A stretch of DNA of 64,000 bases, taken from positions 1 to 64,000 of IMG/VR virus record IMGVR_UViG_3300044615_001208, one strand, 5' to 3'. Made by a program: the position numbers and the translations under genes. Positions within the stretch are counted from its first letter, which is position 1, and each line of letters starts with the position of its first letter. This stretch comes from a virus. Positions 8,484 through 18,983 of this stretch are shown one piece after another. The notes below the pieces were generated by a model. That model did not search any database, was not told where the DNA came from, and worked only from the letters and a program-made list of their open reading frames with translations.

Positions 8484-11400
8484 ATGCCTTACGACTATTT
8501 AACAATAAATGATAACGATTTAAATAAGGGTCTTACAAGTGCATCTTATTTTTCCACTGATTTACAGGCTTTATACGAACAACAACTAATCAGTGAGGAT
8601 ATATTTTACGGCGAATCCGATGATGATTTGTTTGAATTTACACTGTATAATAATAACCAACAACTTATAAATTTCAACAGAGTAGTTCCATCTGTAACAT
8701 ATTCTGTATTGCAAGGTAGTTACAGAGACATTAATAACGTATTAAGATCATATAGATTTGCAAATCCATTTACGAATGTGGTATCGTACAAAAACGATAT
8801 TCTATTACATCCACAATTCGACTTAAATGCAAATGGAGTTGGTCCTGGTTTATATTATTTGTTGTATAACCCAGTTAGAAATATAGCCGGTAATCCAACA
8901 AATAGATTGGTTATAAAAGAAATATCTCCTAGTAGAACTGAGATACGTTTATCTTACGCATTTGATGTAAATAAGAATGAAACATCTAGATTAGACGCGA
9001 TTAAAATTTCAACATTTGCGGATAAAAAATATTTGTTGTTGAGAATTTATCAAGACTTAACTGCAATCATTAATAATAATCCAATTGAAAAAGATTTTCT
9101 ATCTAACAAAGACAAATACAACTACACAGACATCTGTTTGAAGTTGGGTCTAAAAAGTGAAGCAGAACTACAAGAGTTTGTTAATTCAACATATGTTGGA
9201 TATAATAGTATTATTAAGTTGAACGGTGATACAGATTCAACAATTTTACAAACAAACAAATTTACAGGTGTTCAAGAACAAATCAACAATTTTATTTACA
9301 CTTACAACAATACAGAGTTTACAGAAGCTGAAGTATTGGAGTCATTTAGAATTATCACATTAAAGGTATCTCAAGATAGAATATTACAAAAGAGTTCTAT
9401 AAATGATATTGATCTACAAAACATACTTGGTTTATTTGAACAAACAATTTATACAGATTGGATATTGCCCAATGTAACTAAATTGTTAGAAAATTACCGA
9501 ATCAAATACTACGGTCTTTATAAAAATGCTTTAAATTTTGATAATGGCAATTTGATCAAGATTTTAACTCATACAAATTATTTAAATCCAACTGATGGTG
9601 CGGTCAATGTACAAGTAAAACTAGATGCGCCTTTACCTTTACAATATAATGTAAAAACCACTTGTTGGATATCAAATATTTCAATTGCTCCTCTTTATTT
9701 TAAAGTTAACTTGTTTTCTTCAAAGATATCAAGAAAGGTATTTTTAAATGACATAAACTTTGATGTACAAATATCTAAAGTCAGTCCTTCTACAGAAAAA
9801 TATGATGGCAACGATTCTTTCACACTAGATAAATCCAAAATAAGATTGAAAGAAAAGTATAATGATTTATACATCGATTATACAGATTTTAATAATTTCA
9901 TCAATTATTCTTCTGCCGAACTACGCACTAAAATAGCTAAGAATAAGATTAAAGATTATAATCAACTTGACTATGTTAAAAAGTCTACGATTACATCATC
10001 TTTAAATACAAGTGGTATAATTTCTTCTTCATATGGAGAGCTAGTTAGCCAAAAAACTGCTCAACAAATTGCTTTGTTGGATACATTTGATGAATATGAG
10101 TCTTATTTGTTTTTTAACTCATCTAGTATAGATGATAAAATTGAAGAAGCTATTGTATATGATTCAGACAACTATAATAGCTTGGTGTATCAACTTCCGG
10201 CATATGTAAAGGAAGATTCCGATTCCGCTGATTATATTAAATTTACAGCAATGGTGGGACATTTTTTTGATAACATCTTGGTGTTTATAAAGAAGTTTCC
10301 TAAGTCATATCCAATTTCAAATAACGATTCAAATTATTACCCAAAAAATTACATAGACGAACTACTCAATAGTTTTAGTTGGAATATTGATATTGATAAG
10401 TTTACTCAAAGTGATTTGAATCAATTATATTTTAATAATCAAGATATTGCTGGGTATAGTTCTTCTTCTTATTTTGATTATGCGAAATCTATATTAAACA
10501 GATTTGCCAATAACATTTCTTCTGTTTATAAATCCAAAGGAACTGTAAATTCATTTGAAATGATCCGAACTATGTTTGGAATTCCAGCTGGAATAATAAC
10601 TACCAGAGAATATGGAAGTGCGGATGCTTTTTCAAACCGTGATAATTACTTTGTTTACGATGACATAATCTATATGACTGATTTCAAGGAAAACAATTTC
10701 TTGAATTTTGAACATACAAGCAGTGACTTTGTTTACACAACCAGTAGTTATTATGCTTCGGGATCTAATATCAATACTTTTACTAGTAGCACTGAATATA
10801 CTTCCCGATTTAATGGTATATCTACAATTGAATTTTCTTTTAGATTCAAATCTACAAACTATGACTTTGGAGATAAGATCAAATTGATGTCCAAATACAG
10901 AAATAAAAAATCTGATTGGGATTTATACATTAAAAAATCAAAGCAAGTTAATTCAGGTCAGTTGGTATTTGAAATTCACCCATACGAATTGGGAAATACA
11001 ACTTCAAGTTTAACATTAAATGAGTTACCTCTATTAAACGGGGAAATTTTTACAGTGATGTTAAAGCGTGAGCCTGTGCCAGGAGATTTTGACAAATTAA
11101 ATGTAAGTTCAAGCAAGATTACAAATCAAGTTACACCGTTTATTATAGAAGATGATGGTGACTTTGTAATAGAAGATGACGGAGATTTTGTAACATTAGC
11201 TTCACAGAAAACAACACTAACTTCATCATACTACGTTAACTCGACCAAAGAATTGATTCCATATATTTATAGTTTGTCTACAAATCAATATGATGGAAGT
11301 ACCAAAAACTTTTCAGCAACAAAACGTAAAGTTATAAGTCATACTGTAAATAAAAACTTTTCTTCGGGAAGTTATTATATTGGCAATTATTCATCATCTG

Positions 11401-12998
11401 TATCATTTATAGGAAATCTAGATAAAATAAAAGTTTTAAGAGATCCACTTGATAATCAATATTTTGATGAACATTCATATAACTTGGATTCAATATCAAT
11501 TCCAGATAAAGAAAATGTTTATTCCAATTTGTTTTATTTGTGGAGTTTTGATACTCCTGTGAATTTATATTCACCTAGTTCTATTAGTAAAACAGTAGAT
11601 AATCAAAACATTTATTATCAAACCCAATTCAATGCATATAATTTTGGACAAAAAGAAAAGTATTTTAGTTATCCAACTTGTTCAAATGTATTGATAGATG
11701 AATTTCCATATCAATTTGATAAGATTAACGTAAAACAAACCGTTAATACTAACAACTTCGGCCCTAACTACAAGATCAATAGTAAGATAAATAAAATAAC
11801 AGAGACCGCTTTATCTAATCTTACCCCTTATGATTATTCCACCAGAATTCAAGATAGTTTGGGTGATGATTCAATACTCTCTGGATTTTTCATAAGTCCA
11901 TATAATTATTTAAATCAAAAAATAGAGAATTTCATAGGGTTGGATGGTATAGCTGATATCATTGGTGAGCCAGAAAACTTAACTAAACAAAATTATGTTG
12001 GGTTGGACACATTACAACGTGAGTTTGGTAAAATAAATGAGAAATACATATACCCTCAAGAATTTTACAGTACGTACAAATTTTATATCGACTTTTCAAT
12101 ATTTGATGTCGTAAGTAAGTTAAAACCAGCAAGATCTAATTTATTAACAGGTGTTCTATTGGAACCAAGTTTATTTGAACGTAAAAAATTTAACTACAGA
12201 GATGTAGAATTTGTAACAAACAACGAATTTGATTTATACTTTAACAATAAAGCATCATTTACATCTTCCTTGTTAAACACAAACAATACATCTAGCTTTA
12301 CTATAATAACCAGTTCACGTGTTAACGATATTACCCAAGATCAAAATACTTATAATTATTCCCGTCTTGAAATAAAAGACGTAATAGATAGTCGTGATTT
12401 TATTTACGCAAAATATGGAAAGTACGTATATGTTGATTCAAATGGATATAATGTACGTGATACAGTTAATGTAGGCAAAAAAGATTATTATCAATCTGTT
12501 AATAACACTGGATTTGTGGTAACATTTACCTCTTCGTTCAATGAAGTTCAAGTTATTGGATCTGGGTCTGTCACGGGAAGTAAATACTTAAAAAATTACT
12601 ATAAAGGCGCTGCTTTTAATAGTGGATATTCCAATAGACACTTGAGTAAGTTCTCATTTGTCGGTAGTAGAACACAGTATCAAGCCTTGAGCGGTTCTAA
12701 AACACAACTGGTAAACGGACTAAAATTAAATAATGGCGGTAATATCACATATTATACTTATACAAAGGGTAAAAATGATAAAAATACTACCGTAGACAGA
12801 AGCGGTATTACAAACGGAAGTGAACCAGTTATAACAGTACCTGGATTTTTAAGTTTGAATATAGAAACCAACAATGCACCTGCTTATGGTGATACAACTG
12901 GTTCTATAGGAAGTCCAGATTCATTGTTTACACAACTACCACTAACAGCTTCTTTACAGACCAGCGCAAGTTTGGAAAGATACATAATGAATTTATAA
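8484..12998 (+). CDS. Giant baseplate wedge-like structural protein (gp7-like position, gpI-like segment), 1504 aa
   Basis: Multi-domain virion protein. Around residues 575-710 there is a segment resembling the tail protein I/wedge domain of contractile phages: YYPKNYIDELLNSFSWNIDI, then RFANNISSVYKSKGTVNSFE, then MIRTMFGIPAGIIT. Residues about 770-990 look like a LamG/concanavalin beta-sandwich (FNGISTIEFSFRFKS...LYIKKSK...LVFEIHP). Inside it the acidic unit IIEDDGDFV is duplicated in tandem (about residues 888-903). The rest is beta-rich and Asn/Ser/Tyr-rich. T4 gp7 (1032 residues) occupies a comparable place in the wedge, and the length and order after gp25-gp6 fit. Identification as gp7 is an inference; the sugar-binding-like domain suggests surface contact. 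Confidence 0.6.
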   Translation: MPYDYLTINDNDLNKGLTSASYFSTDLQALYEQQLISEDIFYGESDDDLFEFTLYNNNQQLINFNRVVPSVTYSVLQGSYRDINNVLRSYRFANPFTNVVSYKNDILLHPQFDLNANGVGPGLYYLLYNPVRNIAGNPTNRLVIKEISPSRTEIRLSYAFDVNKNETSRLDAIKISTFADKKYLLLRIYQDLTAIINNNPIEKDFLSNKDKYNYTDICLKLGLKSEAELQEFVNSTYVGYNSIIKLNGDTDSTILQTNKFTGVQEQINNFIYTYNNTEFTEAEVLESFRIITLKVSQDRILQKSSINDIDLQNILGLFEQTIYTDWILPNVTKLLENYRIKYYGLYKNALNFDNGNLIKILTHTNYLNPTDGAVNVQVKLDAPLPLQYNVKTTCWISNISIAPLYFKVNLFSSKISRKVFLNDINFDVQISKVSPSTEKYDGNDSFTLDKSKIRLKEKYNDLYIDYTDFNNFINYSSAELRTKIAKNKIKDYNQLDYVKKSTITSSLNTSGIISSSYGELVSQKTAQQIALLDTFDEYESYLFFNSSSIDDKIEEAIVYDSDNYNSLVYQLPAYVKEDSDSADYIKFTAMVGHFFDNILVFIKKFPKSYPISNNDSNYYPKNYIDELLNSFSWNIDIDKFTQSDLNQLYFNNQDIAGYSSSSYFDYAKSILNRFANNISSVYKSKGTVNSFEMIRTMFGIPAGIITTREYGSADAFSNRDNYFVYDDIIYMTDFKENNFLNFEHTSSDFVYTTSSYYASGSNINTFTSSTEYTSRFNGISTIEFSFRFKSTNYDFGDKIKLMSKYRNKKSDWDLYIKKSKQVNSGQLVFEIHPYELGNTTSSLTLNELPLLNGEIFTVMLKREPVPGDFDKLNVSSSKITNQVTPFIIEDDGDFVIEDDGDFVTLASQKTTLTSSYYVNSTKELIPYIYSLSTNQYDGSTKNFSATKRKVISHTVNKNFSSGSYYIGNYSSSVSFIGNLDKIKVLRDPLDNQYFDEHSYNLDSISIPDKENVYSNLFYLWSFDTPVNLYSPSSISKTVDNQNIYYQTQFNAYNFGQKEKYFSYPTCSNVLIDEFPYQFDKINVKQTVNTNNFGPNYKINSKINKITETALSNLTPYDYSTRIQDSLGDDSILSGFFISPYNYLNQKIENFIGLDGIADIIGEPENLTKQNYVGLDTLQREFGKINEKYIYPQEFYSTYKFYIDFSIFDVVSKLKPARSNLLTGVLLEPSLFERKKFNYRDVEFVTNNEFDLYFNNKASFTSSLLNTNNTSSFTIITSSRVNDITQDQNTYNYSRLEIKDVIDSRDFIYAKYGKYVYVDSNGYNVRDTVNVGKKDYYQSVNNTGFVVTFTSSFNEVQVIGSGSVTGSKYLKNYYKGAAFNSGYSNRHLSKFSFVGSRTQYQALSGSKTQLVNGLKLNNGGNITYYTYTKGKNDKNTTVDRSGITNGSEPVITVPGFLSLNIETNNAPAYGDTTGSIGSPDSLFTQLPLTASLQTSASLERYIMNL

Positions 12999-13044
12999 TT
13001 CATATTTTTGAGTAAAATTTAAAACTTATCAATAATTATTATAT

Positions 13045-13686
13045 ATGGCATATTTAAATAACAACATTCTTACAGTGAATGCTGTATTGACTAAAAAGGG
13101 AAGAGAAATACTCGCAAAAACAGGCGGTTTGAATATCACAGCCTTTGCTTTGGCGGATGATGAAATTGACTATACTCAATTCAATCCAAATCATCCACTA
13201 GGCAGTGCATATTACGACATTGCAATTCGTAACACTCCAATTCAAGAACCTATTACTGATGAATCACAGTCAATGAAGTATAAGTTGGTAACTCTAAACG
13301 ATGGTGTAACATCTGTACCTACTATTATCTTGAATATCTCAGAAATCACTGTTCCAAGAGACTATACTGGGGAAAGTTTAATTAGTCCAAGTACAAATCC
13401 AACTTATAATGTTACACTTGGATATACAGCCATTTTGGCCAATAAGAACGTTGGAACTTTGATTGTGACCGAAACAAATAGTTTAAATTCAACAAGTGCC
13501 ACAATTCCTACTTTCTCAGGAGATCTAACTTCACAAACATCACAAGTAGTTGTTGGTAATAAATTCAGATTTGTACCAAACGCTGGTTTGTCTAAACTAA
13601 CAACCACTAATATTACAATTATTGGAAATGAAAGTGGCGGTAATACATCAATTACAGTGACAGTTAAAGTTCCAACAACAACATAA
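13045..13686 (+). CDS. Hypothetical structural protein, 213 aa
   Basis: Not assigned to a family. The N-terminus (NNILTVNAVLTKKGREILAKTGG, then LNITAFALADDEIDYTQF) is a pattern seen in phage tail/baseplate proteins where a helix is followed by a beta domain. The C-terminal 80 residues are Thr/Ser-rich and beta-like, as in Ig-type modules. A 46-base gap separates it from the wedge-like gene, and two bases separate it from the next gene. Confidence 0.6.
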   Translation: MAYLNNNILTVNAVLTKKGREILAKTGGLNITAFALADDEIDYTQFNPNHPLGSAYYDIAIRNTPIQEPITDESQSMKYKLVTLNDGVTSVPTIILNISEITVPRDYTGESLISPSTNPTYNVTLGYTAILANKNVGTLIVTETNSLNSTSATIPTFSGDLTSQTSQVVVGNKFRFVPNAGLSKLTTTNITIIGNESGGNTSITVTVKVPTTT

Positions 13687-13688
13687 TT

Positions 13689-14807
13689 ATGATATTTAGT
13701 AAATTTAATAACGATGACATCGTAGTAGGTAGAATTAATCAAGTATCTTCTGGTTTATTCGGAACTGGTAGTTTATTTGTTAGTCAATCTACGTTTGTGA
13801 CACAATCAGGTGTTACTGGTCAAGCTAATCAACTCACTGGCTCCAGTCCATACGATGTAAGAAACGGTCAGTATTATTTAGATATTTATTCTGGCGGAGA
13901 CTTATACTTTGATGTTGCATATGGTGACTATGCTAATAGTGGAAGTTCTCGTTTTGACGTTACGACTTACTCAACTCCTGTATTGACCAATGAAACTAAG
14001 GTCATTTACTCTCAATACAAAAACACACTTTTACAACCAGGCGACAATTTGTTTACCTTCGCATCTGGAAGCGTCGATAAAACTGTTGAAAGCCAAGCAA
14101 TTTATGTAATTAGCTATGCCGCTGATAAATTCAAGGATCAAATTGACCCAGGCCAAATACAAATTACATTTAGTGGCTCAATCGCACCTAAGAAATTTAC
14201 CTTTATTGATGATTCTCAAGTAGTGAATAAACAACAGAACTCATACAATTTGATCTCTGGATCAATTGTAAATGGTATTGCTACTCCTTATTTAAAGAAT
14301 GGATCTCCAGTATATGCCGGAATAGGATTGGTTTATCCATCAAATGGAGTTATAGTGTTTAATGCTATAAATCTAGATAAATACGTGGGTATTACCGCAG
14401 GACAACAGATTTTGAATCGCGCTAACTATTCCAATAGTGTAACTTCTACAAATCGAAGTGGATATTGGAAAGTATGGACCAGAGATTTTTATAACGCAAT
14501 CAGAAGATCTAATTTAACGATGGGCGTGAGAAAGTCTGAATTTGTGCCATCTACAAATTATTTCGTTCGTGTGAAGAACAAAGAGTTTAACTATAGTAAC
14601 AATCCAACTTTTGTTTCAGATGGTAAAGATGGCTTGACTAAAGGAACTATTATCTATCAAGATTTAATTAATAATCCACGAACCTATATTACTTCAGTTG
14701 GTTTGTATAATGATAATAATGAACTGTTAGCAATTGGTAAAATTAGTCAACCAACGATGAAATCATTTGATAATGAGTTACTAATTAAGGTGAGAATAGA
14801 TTTCTAA
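13689..14807 (+). CDS. Structural protein with the SVGLY C-terminal module, 372 aa
   Basis: Function not known. Beta-rich, Ser/Gly/Tyr-rich sequence with no obvious motif until the last 42 residues. These (TYITSVGLYNDNNELLAIGK followed by ISQP) closely match the C-terminus of the 858-residue FG-GAP protein at 15544-18120. The shared ending suggests a common docking or assembly domain on the same virion structure. It is preceded by two bases after the previous stop and followed by a small gap carrying a TATTTATA site. Confidence 0.6.
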   Translation: MIFSKFNNDDIVVGRINQVSSGLFGTGSLFVSQSTFVTQSGVTGQANQLTGSSPYDVRNGQYYLDIYSGGDLYFDVAYGDYANSGSSRFDVTTYSTPVLTNETKVIYSQYKNTLLQPGDNLFTFASGSVDKTVESQAIYVISYAADKFKDQIDPGQIQITFSGSIAPKKFTFIDDSQVVNKQQNSYNLISGSIVNGIATPYLKNGSPVYAGIGLVYPSNGVIVFNAINLDKYVGITAGQQILNRANYSNSVTSTNRSGYWKVWTRDFYNAIRRSNLTMGVRKSEFVPSTNYFVRVKNKEFNYSNNPTFVSDGKDGLTKGTIIYQDLINNPRTYITSVGLYNDNNELLAIGKISQPTMKSFDNELLIKVRIDF

Positions 14808-14830
14808 TCTATAATAGTTTGTTTTTATTC

Positions 14831-14838
14831 TATTTATA
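14831..14838 (+). promoter_or_regulatory. TATTTATA motif, candidate late promoter
   Basis: Exact TATTTATA five bases before the ATG at 14844, in the only intergenic gap of this part. Same motif and spacing as several other gene starts in the window. If it is a -10 element the transcript would begin at or next to the ATG. Confidence 0.4.
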
Positions 14839-14843
14839 ATAGA

Positions 14844-15542
14844 ATGATCAAATTTTTTAAAACTCAAGACGTATTAGTTACTAGATTTACTGTTTCTAAA
14901 GAAAAGACGTTTAATAACGTTTTAAATAATCTTTTATCTGGTACAGACGACACAGATGATAGTGTATTTCCAATACAACTATCCTATTTTTCTTGTGACA
15001 ATAATAAATCTGGAAGTTGTGAAGGTGTTTATTTTGATGATATATATTTAGCGATGACTCAATTTGAAGAAGCTTCCCAGATAGATTTTTCAGTGGGTAA
15101 ATATGTAAATTCCAGTTCTGTTTTCTATCCATCTTCAAATGCTAAATGGAATCCTGTTGTCAATCCTGTAAATGTTAATGGTACGTATAAAGGTCAGGTT
15201 TATAATACCGTAGATAAGATGTATTATAACGACTATAATAACAGTTATAATATCTTTGGATTTGATGATTACGACAATCAAAGAACTAAACTAGATTTGA
15301 CAAATGATTTTTCTTTATATAAATTGTCTGTTTCTCAGACAGGCGATGGCATAAAAAGAAATTCTGTGGTAATATACAATCAATCCGGCGATATAGTTTC
15401 AAATATAGAAGATGACGGAAATCACAACTTAATACTAGGCGGTACTTATTACATTAATAGTTATGAATTTACGACTGGGAGTAAAGATACTGTAGAAAAC
15501 CGTGGTACTTATGGTTTGGGTTATTATTTATTGAATACATAG
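14844..15542 (+). CDS. Hypothetical structural protein, 232 aa
   Basis: Not recognised. Beta-rich, many Asp/Asn/Tyr/Ser residues, no signal peptide or membrane segment. Two Cys residues near position 50-58 (SCDNNKSGSC) could form a small metal site or disulfide. It ends one base before the FG-GAP protein gene and is expected to be expressed with it. Probably a tail or baseplate accessory protein by context. Confidence 0.55.
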   Translation: MIKFFKTQDVLVTRFTVSKEKTFNNVLNNLLSGTDDTDDSVFPIQLSYFSCDNNKSGSCEGVYFDDIYLAMTQFEEASQIDFSVGKYVNSSSVFYPSSNAKWNPVVNPVNVNGTYKGQVYNTVDKMYYNDYNNSYNIFGFDDYDNQRTKLDLTNDFSLYKLSVSQTGDGIKRNSVVIYNQSGDIVSNIEDDGNHNLILGGTYYINSYEFTTGSKDTVENRGTYGLGYYLLNT

Positions 15543-15543
15543 T

Positions 15544-18120
15544 ATGAGTTTAATTAACATATATAACGAAAGATATGGTACCTCTGTTGCTACGAATGGT
15601 AACATAATAGCAATAGGAAATCCACCAACTAAAAATTGGCAATATGCGGAAGGATTTTCTCGTAGAGGACAAATATTTTTGATTCGTAAAAATCAGTTTC
15701 AATCAAATTATGAAGTAATAAAAACTTTGTTTAATGAAAATGAAAATTTACTAACACCATATTACACCGAACAAAGTAGCAGTACAGTTAATACAAGTTC
15801 TTTAATTGCTAATAGTGGTAGTTTGCCAAATACAGATGCATCTTGTAGTTATTTAACAATTGAAAACTCCACAAAGTTTGTTTATCAAAGCAAATACGGC
15901 GAAGCACTTGATGTATGTGATTATTTTCTAGCAGCAAGCGATGTTTCTTTTACACAGAGTATAGACAACAGAAACTTTTTTACTCAAAACCAAGTAAACA
16001 TATACGAAATAGATCCCAACTATGTATATGAAAGTGGAAGCATCCAGTCAAAATCCACAGAATATACAAAAGAATCTACAAGTACATACGAAATAAGTTC
16101 AACGCCTATCGCTTATTTAACATCGTCAAGCAATATACAGTTTGGTAAATCAGTCAGTATATCAAATAATTATTTAGCGGTTGGTGCTCCAGGTTATAAT
16201 AACGGCCGAGGATGTGTTTATGTTTTTAAGAATGTAAACAACAGTTATAATTTGGTACAAAAACTAAGCAGCAGTGTTGTATCTGATCCATATCAATCTT
16301 CATTTGGATTTAGTGTTTGTATAGACAAATATGCTGAAGATAAATTGGTGGTCGGATGTAATCAAGTGTCAGCTAGTAAAGTGTTTTTATTCACATCTGG
16401 ATCAGGTGGATGGAGAATTTCACAAAGGTTTCAAAACATAACAGGATCTGAATACTTAAAGTTGGAAGGATTTGAATTTGATTTATATCCTTCAGGAAGT
16501 TTATCTGCTGCACAGAAAAATAACAGATTCGGATATTCTGTATCTTTACATAAAAACGTATTAGCAATAGGATCACCAAATGATCTTTTATACTACGAAT
16601 ATTCAGGATCTAATGTTTTAAGACAAAGAGGTGCAACTTATATTTACGAAAATGGTTTGTGTCCAACAGGATCAAATCAATATTTGTTTATTAAAAAGAT
16701 TTATGGTGATGAAATAACCTTCAAAGATAATATGATGGGTTATTCAGTTTCTACACACAATAATAAAGTATTGATTGGATCTCCCAAACCATATTTTCCA
16801 TTCAGTTCTCTTTATATATCTAGCTCAATCAAATACTATGATAAGTTTTATGATGTAAATGATTACGGTGAATCAAGTTATTGTGGACAATGTTTGTATT
16901 ATAATGTAAGTAATTCAATCGTAACTCAAATTACTACAGATCCAATTGCTAAAAGAAAAGAGTACAATAAACCATTTAGTGCTTTTGGATACTCCGTTGC
17001 TTTATCAGATCCTAATTTAGTGGTGGGGTCTCCTATTCCACTAAATGAAGATTTGTATTTAAGTGTTCCTTTAATAACTGAGTCTGGAAGTTATGATGAT
17101 CCTAGTTATGTAAATACATCTTCATTCAGCCCAGAAAATTGCACTGAAACATCCGATGTTGTATATTTTCAAATAGAGGATACAGTATATGGAAGTGGCA
17201 GTGTCGTTACAAAAATTGCACTACAAATGGAATCTGATTCATATTCAGACATCGTTGGTAAAGCTTATATTTATGACAGCTTAGATTTGAAAACAAATTA
17301 TCCTGTAGGCAATATATTTTATAACAATAATAGTTTGGTAATTAACAATACAGGTAGCGTTTTGAATTTGTTGACAAGAGATCCTATAGATCCAGATTAT
17401 TCATCGTTGTATATGGATTATAAGACACTCATAACCACTTACGAAAAACAATATGTGTGTACTATATTGCCAGGAGAGTTTAATATATCAACGAATCCAA
17501 CTGCTACAACTTCATCGCTTATAAATTATTGTGTAATTAATAAGAGCAATTTTAACTTTGAAAATTTGGATATAATTTTAAGATATATAAACTACAAAAA
17601 TGTGTCACCAGGTTCTGAAAAATGGTATTTAAATATGATTTCAAATGACGTTGAACAAAATATTTTTGGATTTTATACATCATCATATTTAAACTATAAT
17701 ACCAATTTGTTAACTCCTGAATTGAAAAACATATTGGCTGAGAAAAATCTAGACGTTGATAACGATGGAAAAGTAGACATTTACGATGGTAAAATGATGT
17801 GGAAATATTTCATCAATAAGTTGAATTTCACAAACTACAAGTCTTTTTTGAATACACTAAGCAATCGTAATAATTACGACGACATTATTAGATTTTTAGA
17901 TAATCAAACAGGCAAGTCAATTAAAAATTACGTAAAACAAGACTTTTTCAAGTATCAATATAGTTCTTCTATAGATCCAACTGGATCTTATTTGGCACCG
18001 TACATAACAACTGTGGGATTGTATAGTGGATGTGATTTGGTTGCGGTTGCTAAATTGGCACAACCAATTAAAAATACTGGGGAAATTCCAATAAATATTT
18101 CTGTTAAATGGGACACTTAA
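15544..18120 (+). CDS. FG-GAP beta-propeller tail protein with dockerin-like calcium loop, 858 aa
   Basis: Seven repeats of the FG-GAP/integrin-alpha type can be read: about residues 12 (YGTSVATNGNIIAIGNPP), 117 (YGEALDVCDYFLAAS), 200 (FGKSVSISNNYLAVGAPG), 254, 329 (FGYSVSLHKNVLAIGSP), 397 and 481. This is the number expected for a closed seven-bladed propeller. At about 737-750 is a calcium-binding loop of dockerin/EF-hand form (DVDNDGKVDIYDG). The last 40 residues (YITTVGLYSG...VAVAKLAQPI) match the ending of the protein at 13689-14807. Propellers of this kind bind ligands or sugars, so a receptor-binding or adhesin-like tail role is plausible but unproven. Confidence 0.7.
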   Translation: MSLINIYNERYGTSVATNGNIIAIGNPPTKNWQYAEGFSRRGQIFLIRKNQFQSNYEVIKTLFNENENLLTPYYTEQSSSTVNTSSLIANSGSLPNTDASCSYLTIENSTKFVYQSKYGEALDVCDYFLAASDVSFTQSIDNRNFFTQNQVNIYEIDPNYVYESGSIQSKSTEYTKESTSTYEISSTPIAYLTSSSNIQFGKSVSISNNYLAVGAPGYNNGRGCVYVFKNVNNSYNLVQKLSSSVVSDPYQSSFGFSVCIDKYAEDKLVVGCNQVSASKVFLFTSGSGGWRISQRFQNITGSEYLKLEGFEFDLYPSGSLSAAQKNNRFGYSVSLHKNVLAIGSPNDLLYYEYSGSNVLRQRGATYIYENGLCPTGSNQYLFIKKIYGDEITFKDNMMGYSVSTHNNKVLIGSPKPYFPFSSLYISSSIKYYDKFYDVNDYGESSYCGQCLYYNVSNSIVTQITTDPIAKRKEYNKPFSAFGYSVALSDPNLVVGSPIPLNEDLYLSVPLITESGSYDDPSYVNTSSFSPENCTETSDVVYFQIEDTVYGSGSVVTKIALQMESDSYSDIVGKAYIYDSLDLKTNYPVGNIFYNNNSLVINNTGSVLNLLTRDPIDPDYSSLYMDYKTLITTYEKQYVCTILPGEFNISTNPTATTSSLINYCVINKSNFNFENLDIILRYINYKNVSPGSEKWYLNMISNDVEQNIFGFYTSSYLNYNTNLLTPELKNILAEKNLDVDNDGKVDIYDGKMMWKYFINKLNFTNYKSFLNTLSNRNNYDDIIRFLDNQTGKSIKNYVKQDFFKYQYSSSIDPTGSYLAPYITTVGLYSGCDLVAVAKLAQPIKNTGEIPINISVKWDT

Positions 18121-18149
18121 TTATATTTATTATAAAATAGAACAAACAT

Positions 18150-18458
18150 ATGGCAACATCACCAGACGCAAAAGTAATAGACCGTGAATCATTAAAGACA
18201 AGCTTAGAAGCTAGATTTCTAGCCAAACAAAAAGCTGGCGGTGCGTTTAATGCATATAAAGCTACAAGATTTATACCTGGAGGTACTATGTTAGATGGAC
18301 TACAAGGAGAAATGGGTTATTCACAAAAATCTCGCAAATATACAGTTAATCCAGGATTTCTTACATCAATCGACAATCAAGAAGCAAATTTTAATACAGA
18401 AGCGTTGAATTACTCCGACACTTTGCCAGGATTTAATACGAAACGATATTTTCGTTGA
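18150..18458 (+). CDS. Hypothetical small protein, 102 aa
   Basis: Not recognised. Basic N-terminal half (DRESLKTSLEARFLAKQKAG), then a Gly/Tyr/Asn-rich half ending in GFNTKRYFR. No signal peptide or membrane segment. Preceded by a 29-base gap with an AT-rich TATTTATTATA element, so it may have its own promoter. Last gene of the tail block before the DNA-metabolism genes. Confidence 0.55.
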   Translation: MATSPDAKVIDRESLKTSLEARFLAKQKAGGAFNAYKATRFIPGGTMLDGLQGEMGYSQKSRKYTVNPGFLTSIDNQEANFNTEALNYSDTLPGFNTKRYFR

Positions 18459-18470
18459 TATGTATTTTAA

Positions 18471-18983
18471 ATGGTTATATTAGGTTTAGATTCATCCACA
18501 TCAGTTACAGGTTGGGCGTTTAGTAGAGACGGAAAAGTCTTGGACGCTGGTTATATTGACACAAAAAAACTCGAAACTACTAAAGAAAAAACCTTTTTTG
18601 TTATATCAGAATTGGAAAAAAATCCTTTAATCAAAGATGTCGCTACTATTAACTTAGAAGCCGCTTTAAGCGGATTTGCGGGTGGATTTACCAGTCAACA
18701 AGTCATCATTACATTAGCCAGACATAATGCTGTCTTTGCATATATTATTGAAGAACACTTCAAGGTCAAGGTAGAGTTATTATCAGTTAACACTATGCGC
18801 AAACAGTTGTTTGGCAAATGTAGAATTAAAGGTGTAAAATCCAAAGATTTTGTAAAATCAGAATTAGAATCACTTTGTCCAGATGTAGTTAAGTTTGCGG
18901 TTCTTAATAAAAAAGGTAATTGGGACGAAAGAAACGGTGATATGTACGATGGTATAGTCTGCTCATTATATAAAAAGTTGTGA
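18471..18983 (+). CDS. RuvC-like Holliday junction resolvase, 170 aa
   Basis: RNase H-fold endonuclease of the RuvC class, expected to cut branched DNA before packaging (the role of the unrelated T4 gp49). Visible features: first strand ILGLDSSTSVTGWAF with catalytic Asp7; second acid Glu63 in TINLEAALSG; and the C-terminal pair Asp157 and Asp160 in GDMYDGIV. Length is typical for RuvC (about 170). There is little leader, 12 bases after the previous gene. It is followed by a gap carrying a promoter-like sequence for the primase. Confidence 0.82.
   Translation: MVILGLDSSTSVTGWAFSRDGKVLDAGYIDTKKLETTKEKTFFVISELEKNPLIKDVATINLEAALSGFAGGFTSQQVIITLARHNAVFAYIIEEHFKVKVELLSVNTMRKQLFGKCRIKGVKSKDFVKSELESLCPDVVKFAVLNKKGNWDERNGDMYDGIVCSLYKKL

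Noticed and set aside
14808-14843. Possible terminator in the gap before 14844
   Set aside because: AT-only partial inverted repeat without a GC stem.
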